Shown here: in pieces, positions 59,451-60,000 of the stretch
Position numbering within the stretch: the stretch's first letter is position 1
How the letters are laid out: each line of letters starts with the position of its first letter
Source: Nymphaea colorata
Lineage: Eukaryota > Streptophyta > Magnoliopsida > Nymphaeales > Nymphaeaceae
Reading direction: 5' to 3'
Length of the DNA: 60,000 bases
Assembly (NCBI RefSeq): GCF_008831285.2
Contig: NC_045138.2
Span: 23,905,934 to 23,965,933 of the forward strand
Program-made: the position numbers and the translations under genes
The notes under the pieces: model-generated
The model's database searches: none
Told to the model about the DNA's origin: nothing
What the model saw: only the letters and a program-made list of their open reading frames with translations

Positions 59451-60000
59451 CTATCATCGTTATCATTCAAGGTCACCCAATGCACATTAGTTCAAAATTA
59501 ACCTTAAGCCCACATCTTATTGAATTCACCACCTGAAATGAGAATTACGTAACACATAATCAGTCGAGAAACGTTAATGTACTCGCAGCCCAACATCCAT
59601 TCAATCATATAATATAATAAGTCATTTGATTAGAGGTAAATCTGTAGTTATTTGAATAATATTTTAATTATGCTAGACCAACAAATGTATGATACGTTCT
59701 GCTATTAATTTTCTTTTTCAGGCACACAGTGAGCCTATGTTTCAATTGGTGGTTCATGGATGAACTGACGACGGCCTATGCTTTGACTTATTCCATACAT
59801 TACAACTTCAGCTTAAATGGCAAATCAGTTGATTAAAATGAAGAAGGGACAAATATATATATCTCTTATAGAAATATAAATACTAATGATTAGAATTATT
59901 TAAATATGCAAATTTCATGCTAATGCCATTGGGTTTAGTTCTGGAAAAGTGAAAACCAAAATCAGAAAATCATTACATAAGCGTGCAGACCAGCCATAGA
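59451..60000. other. Intergenic DNA to the window edge
   Basis: AT-rich, no coding signal, no recognised repeat. Confidence 0.5.

Noticed and set aside
1-60000. CRISPR array, prokaryotic operon, phage or organellar insert
   Set aside because: No spacer-repeat array, ribosome-binding-site-spaced operons, rRNA or organellar genes were seen; everything fits plant nuclear DNA.

Overview
The window reads as nuclear DNA of a flowering plant. It is long, AT-rich, intron- and repeat-rich intergenic sequence with plant Ty1/copia and Ty3/gypsy remnants, hAT- and CACTA-like elements, many CT/GA/TA microsatellites and only a few protein genes. The intact kinase and a captured glycosyltransferase fragment are strongly GC-biased at third codon positions while their surroundings are AT-rich. 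That is typical of monocots, but the lineage is an inference from composition only.

Left part (1-19,300). On the minus strand, the first coding exon of a sterol 24-C-methyltransferase (SMT1-like) gene starts at 2954 and ends at a splice donor at 2877. The rest of that gene is not visible, so it lies beyond the left edge or is lost. The space where its first intron would be holds a broken gypsy protease region (1-1580) split by an inserted element. Downstream come AT-rich intergenic DNA, a perfect-period 3 x 265-bp tandem repeat (12953-13747), a 95-bp duplication, a possible orphan terminal exon (10503-10642) and several dispersed repeat families.

Middle (19,325-28,770). A nearly complete copia element on the minus strand has 333/334-bp LTRs, a CTATC target duplication, a tRNA-iMet-type primer site and a polypurine tract. 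Its polyprotein is broken by two in-frame stops and one frameshift. It sits at the edge of, or inside, the 3' LTR of an older, heavily decayed second copia element, also on the minus strand.

Right-middle (30,700-36,500). Here there are a 48-bp minisatellite, two copies of an AACTCG-rich repeat, and a GC-flanked, probably hAT-type element carrying a piece of a UDP-glycosyltransferase gene (PSPG box), i.e. a gene-capture element. A block at 34288-36470 is paralogous to the flanks of the kinase loci described next.

Kinase region (42,100-54,600). An intact intronless AGC-VIII protein kinase gene (UCN-like) lies on the plus strand at 42296-43597. A decayed copy lies in inverted orientation at 52563-53855, with several frameshifts, an in-frame stop and loss of the catalytic-loop Arg. 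Downstream flank is shared by both loci and by a third, kinase-less block at 34288-35460. A 619-bp CACTA-type MITE is present in only one of the three copies, and the other two preserve the empty site. The inverted gene/pseudogene pair, its third flank copy, the gene-capture element and a pair of promoter-like repeats (48955-49315 and 59080-59450) are the observations most worth following up. I see no prokaryotic-type system, CRISPR array or rRNA gene. The remaining stretches look like ordinary plant intergenic DNA.
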